Origin: MGIIb-O2 sp964003245
Lineage (GTDB): Archaea > Thermoplasmatota > Poseidoniia > Poseidoniales > Thalassarchaeaceae
Assembly (NCBI GenBank): GCA_964003245.1
Contig: CAXFIU010000002.1
Location: forward strand, 15,918-79,917
Direction: 5' to 3'
DNA: 64,000 nt
Positions within the stretch are counted from its first letter, which is position 1; each line of letters opens with the position of its first letter. Made by a program: the position numbers and the translations under genes. A model generated the notes under the pieces. The model made no database searches, was not told where the DNA came from, and was given only the letters and a program-made list of their open reading frames with translations. This document shows positions 61,246-64,000 of the stretch, one piece after another.

Positions 61246-62112
61246 TCAAATATTCTCCAATGCCTGATCTAGGTTTATTACACCTGACTCCAAGTCTAAT
61301 AATATTTCATCTAAAGAGGGTTTAGATAATAACTTATAATCCCAAGCTGAAATTAGTCTTTCCTTTATTCTCAAAATATTTCTTTCCTTGTTAACTCTGA
61401 GATTGTCTAATTCCTCTATTAATTCGGTAATGCCGTTATTGTTAATAGACGAGGTCTGCATAACAACGGTATCATTATTCTTATTCGAATATTCCAGTGA
61501 TTTCTTAATTGAGTTAGCAGCATTATCGGCATTAGGTAAATCTGATTTGTTAATGACAATGATATCGGCTAATTCAATGATTCCTGCTTTCTCTGCTTGA
61601 ATTATATCTCCTCGATCTGGACCATCGACTAACATTATCCTATTTGCAAAAGCGACTATTCTTATTTCTGATTGACCACTTCCAACTGTTTCAATTATGA
61701 TTTTTGTCCATCCGCAATAAGATAGTAAGTCAATCATAGAATCCAAAAAAGGCATTAATCCACCAGGGTGATTTCTTGTAGCTAAACTACGTATAAATAC
61801 AGATTCCCCATTATCTGCAGATGCCATTCTCATTCTATCTCCTAGCAGTGCCCCACCACTTTTGGGAGATGATGGATCTATTGCCAGAACAGCAATCTTT
61901 TCACCTCTCCTAACCCATTCTTCTATCATGACTCCTATCAAGGTAGATTTACCTACCCCAGGAGGCCCTGTAACTCCTAAAACCCATGATTTGGATTCTT
62001 CAATATTTAATTTTTCACCGGATTCGATTAATGTCAATAATCTTGCAAGTTCTCTCCTATTTCCTTGCTTAGCGAGAGAAATATTCTTTTCGAAACTCAA
62101 GACCATCTCCAT
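61246..62112 (-). CDS. meaB: Methylmalonyl-CoA mutase-associated GTPase MeaB
   Basis: G3E-type GTPase that protects and loads B12 into methylmalonyl-CoA mutase. The P-loop is GPPGVGKST (49-57), with VLAIDPSSPKSGGALLGDRMRM as the family-typical switch region, shortened here to its core, and NKSD for guanine binding. Length (288) is slightly shorter than bacterial MeaB. It overlaps the end of the B12-binding mutase subunit gene by about 16 bases, so the pair is co-expressed. A propionyl-CoA carboxylase component lies beyond. Confidence 0.93.
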   Translation of the reverse strand: MEMVLSFEKNISLAKQGNRRELARLLTLIESGEKLNIEESKSWVLGVTGPPGVGKSTLIGVMIEEWVRRGEKIAVLAIDPSSPKSGGALLGDRMRMASADNGESVFIRSLATRNHPGGLMPFLDSMIDLLSYCGWTKIIIETVGSGQSEIRIVAFANRIMLVDGPDRGDIIQAEKAGIIELADIIVINKSDLPNADNAANSIKKSLEYSNKNNDTVVMQTSSINNNGITELIEELDNLRVNKERNILRIKERLISAWDYKLLSKPSLDEILLDLESGVINLDQALENI

Positions 62113-62540
62113 CCTGTTTTTCCTCCGACACCTACATCGAGATCATTGTCTTTACGTTCGGAAATAGTTTCTAAAAAATCAATAATTGAGCTTGTTTTTG
62201 TACCTGGACCAAATATCGCTCTGACACCTAATGAATACAAATATTCTCTATCAGATTCAGGTATAATTCCTCCTGCAAAAACAATTACATCCCCCATGTC
62301 ATTGGAGATTAATTCTTCACACACCTTCGGAATTAGTACATTATGGGCACCGGACAATGTCGAAAGCCCTACTGCAACTGCGTCTTCATCCATAACGACA
62401 CGAACAATTTCCGACGGTTTTCTCCTTAAACCCGTGTAAATTACTTCATGACCTGCATCTCTTAGGGCTCTTGCAATAACCTTTGCACCCCTATCATGGC
62501 CGTCAAGACCCGGCTTAGCGATTACAATTCGCATGCTCAT
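62097..62540 (-). CDS. Methylmalonyl-CoA mutase small (B12-binding) subunit
   Basis: About 147 residues of a cobalamin-binding domain. The motif KPGLDGHDRGAKVIA carries the DxHxxG set in which the His ligates cobalt from below. GLSTLSGAH and VFAGGIIP are further B12-site segments. It is separate from the catalytic large subunit, which is not in this window. I chose the ATG at 62540 because earlier codons (from 62630) encode a non-matching stretch; ATG 62534 is also possible. It is divergent from the carboxylase gene at 62644. Confidence 0.92.
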   Translation of the reverse strand: MSMRIVIAKPGLDGHDRGAKVIARALRDAGHEVIYTGLRRKPSEIVRVVMDEDAVAVGLSTLSGAHNVLIPKVCEELISNDMGDVIVFAGGIIPESDREYLYSLGVRAIFGPGTKTSSIIDFLETISERKDNDLDVGVGGKTGWRWS

Positions 62541-62643
62541 AACAAAGTCAGGGGAGGGGTCAAACGATTTCAAACAATCGATTTTTAAGAGTTTGACGAA
62601 GAGTAATGCTAATTGGCTGAGTCTCGCCATTCAATAACATCAT

Positions 62644-64000
62644 ATGTCTGGTGTGAAGGAACGTATCGACGAACTTCGTCGCAGAAAAGCCCAATCTGAA
62701 GCAGGTGGGGGACAAAAAAGAATTGCAGCACAGCATTCAAAAGGAAAGTTGACTGCTAGGGAAAGAATTGAACAATTATTAGATGCAGACTCATTTATGG
62801 AAGTTGATTCTCTTGTAGAACATAGATGTAGAGACTTTGATATGGATAAAAATGTAATACCTGGGGATGGAGTCATTTGTGGTCACGGTACTATCAATGG
62901 TAAAGTAGTATATTGCTTTGCTCAAGACTTCACAGTATATGGAGGATCATTAGGAGAAATGCACGGTCTAAAAATTTGTAAGATCCTAGATATGGCACTT
63001 AAGACAGGCGCGCCGGTAATTGGATTGAATGACAGCGGAGGTGCAAGAATTCAGGAAGGAGTTGCAAGCCTAGGATCATATGCAGAAATATTTTTCAGAA
63101 ACGTAAGAGCTAGTGGAGTAATACCACAAATCTCAGTAATAATGGGACCTTGTGCAGGAGGTGCTGTTTATTCGCCTGCAATAACTGACTTCGTAATTAT
63201 GGTTGACAAAACTTCGCACATGTTTATTACTGGCCCAGAAGTGATAAAAACTGTAACTAACGAAGAAGTATCTTTTGAAGAATTAGGAGGAGCTGGAACT
63301 CATGCTAGTAAATCAGGAGTCACTCACTTCACGGCAGAAAATGATGATGATGCGTTAGAAATAGTAAGAGAGCTTATTCAACTATTACCATCAAATAATC
63401 TAGAAAAACCACCAACGAAATCAACAAATGATTCTCTCTCAAGAAGTTGCGAAAAATTAGATGATTTAGTACCAGAAAATGCTTCGCAACCTTACGATAT
63501 GGTCACAGTCATTGAAGAAATTGTTGACGATGGAGCTTTTCTAGAAGTACAAGCCGATTATGCTCCGAATATTATCGTAGGTTATTCTCGATTAGGAGGG
63601 CATACAATAGGTATTGTTGCAAACCAACCAAAAATATTAGCAGGTTGTTTAGATATTGATGCATCAGTTAAGGCGGCGAGATTTGTTAGATTTTGTGATG
63701 CATTTAACATACCTATTTTGACTTTAGTAGATGTACCGGGTTTCTTACCCGGTGCCAATCAAGAGTGGGGGGGGATAATTAGGCACGGAGCAAAATTACT
63801 CTATGCTTATGCGGAAGCCACTGTCCCTAAAATTACAGTAATCACTAGGAAAGCATATGGTGGAGCATATGACGTAATGTCGTCAAAACATATTCGAGGC
63901 GATTATAACATTGCTTGGCCAAGTGCTCAACTTGCAGTAATGGGGGCAGAGGGTGCTGTTCAAATAATTCATAGAAGAAGAATTAACAGTGCCGGAAATC
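62644..64000 (+). CDS. Acyl-CoA carboxylase carboxyltransferase subunit, 3' end beyond the window
   Basis: Propionyl-CoA/acetyl-CoA carboxylase beta subunit type; 452 codons are visible to the window edge with no stop. Typical parts: the KLTARERIEQLLD start, DFTVYGGSLGEMHG, the GARIQEGVASL and GPCAGGAVYSPA oxyanion/biotin segments, the later DVPGFLPGANQEW and the KAYGGAYDVMSSK motif of the second crotonase fold. The first ~15 residues are basic. It transfers CO2 from biotin to the acyl-CoA. With the mutase subunit and MeaB (divergent, 104 bases away) it fits a propionate route. The biotin-carrier subunit is not in view. Confidence 0.95.
   Translation, partial: MSGVKERIDELRRRKAQSEAGGGQKRIAAQHSKGKLTARERIEQLLDADSFMEVDSLVEHRCRDFDMDKNVIPGDGVICGHGTINGKVVYCFAQDFTVYGGSLGEMHGLKICKILDMALKTGAPVIGLNDSGGARIQEGVASLGSYAEIFFRNVRASGVIPQISVIMGPCAGGAVYSPAITDFVIMVDKTSHMFITGPEVIKTVTNEEVSFEELGGAGTHASKSGVTHFTAENDDDALEIVRELIQLLPSNNLEKPPTKSTNDSLSRSCEKLDDLVPENASQPYDMVTVIEEIVDDGAFLEVQADYAPNIIVGYSRLGGHTIGIVANQPKILAGCLDIDASVKAARFVRFCDAFNIPILTLVDVPGFLPGANQEWGGIIRHGAKLLYAYAEATVPKITVITRKAYGGAYDVMSSKHIRGDYNIAWPSAQLAVMGAEGAVQIIHRRRINSAGN

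Noticed and set aside
1..64000. CRISPR arrays, insertion sequences, integrases, prophage or restriction-modification genes
   Set aside because: No repeat-spacer arrays, transposase motifs or phage genes were seen on either strand.

Overview
The window looks like a chromosome segment from a marine planktonic archaeon, most likely Thermoplasmatota of the Marine Group II / Poseidoniales type. This is inferred from gene content, since no 16S rRNA gene is present. The archaeal core genes are an RNA polymerase operon rpoH-rpoB-rpoA1-rpoA2-rpl30e, eS1, eL30, aCPSF1 next to a proteasome beta subunit, a two-domain tRNA splicing endonuclease, an RNase P Pop5-like protein and archaeal SepF. They are mixed with genes more usual in bacteria: three-subunit proton-translocating transhydrogenase, ThyA/DHFR, PlsC acyltransferase, a lipobox lipoprotein and an M6 peptidase. 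The DNA is AT-rich and densely coding on both strands. Clear Shine-Dalgarno sequences precede many genes. I saw no insertion sequence, CRISPR array or prophage.

Layout. 1-7 kb: secreted proteins, a PfkB kinase, tRNA endonuclease, M6 metallopeptidase, TatC and a CxCH-containing secreted protein. 7-10 kb: pntAA-pntAB-pntB. 10-13.6 kb: CPBP protease, malate dehydrogenase, Nudix hydrolase, tRNA-Pro and small proteins. 13.6-21 kb: aCPSF1, psmB, sepF, ZPR1, trpS, a saccharopine-dehydrogenase-like enzyme and a membrane-anchored secreted protein. 21-24.4 kb: plsC, thyA, folA, DUF2071 and a DCC-family protein. 24.4-30 kb: calcium-repeat esterase lipoprotein, MazG-like, MTAP-like, eS1 with a SAP tail, a DUF54 RNA-binding protein, ferredoxin and pdxS. 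30-38 kb: a divergent cluster of four coiled-coil paralogues with a DtxR-like regulator and two membrane proteins. 39-48.3 kb: the RNA polymerase operon. 48.4-51.6 kb: a putative structured RNA, a methyltransferase-biotin ligase fusion, Pop5, an FtsZ-family protein and a TPR protein. 51.7-58.5 kb: a Rieske/cytochrome b gene cluster whose last large subunit is fused to a HdrD-like iron-sulfur module. 58.5-64 kb: asparagine synthetase, a 38-residue membrane protein, a dolichol-kinase-like protein, and MeaB, a B12-binding mutase subunit and an acyl-CoA carboxylase carboxyltransferase that runs off the window.

How they fit together. The bc cluster, transhydrogenase, malate dehydrogenase and ferredoxins point to respiratory, quinone-linked energy metabolism. 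TatC fits the twin-arginine signal on the Rieske protein. The carboxylase, mutase subunit, MeaB and the biotin-ligase domain suit a propionyl-CoA/methylmalonyl-CoA route. The strongest candidates for undescribed biology are the cytochrome b subunit IV-HdrD fusion, the divergent coiled-coil cluster, an N-terminal domain shared by RNA polymerase subunits A'' and H, and the SAP tail on ribosomal protein eS1.
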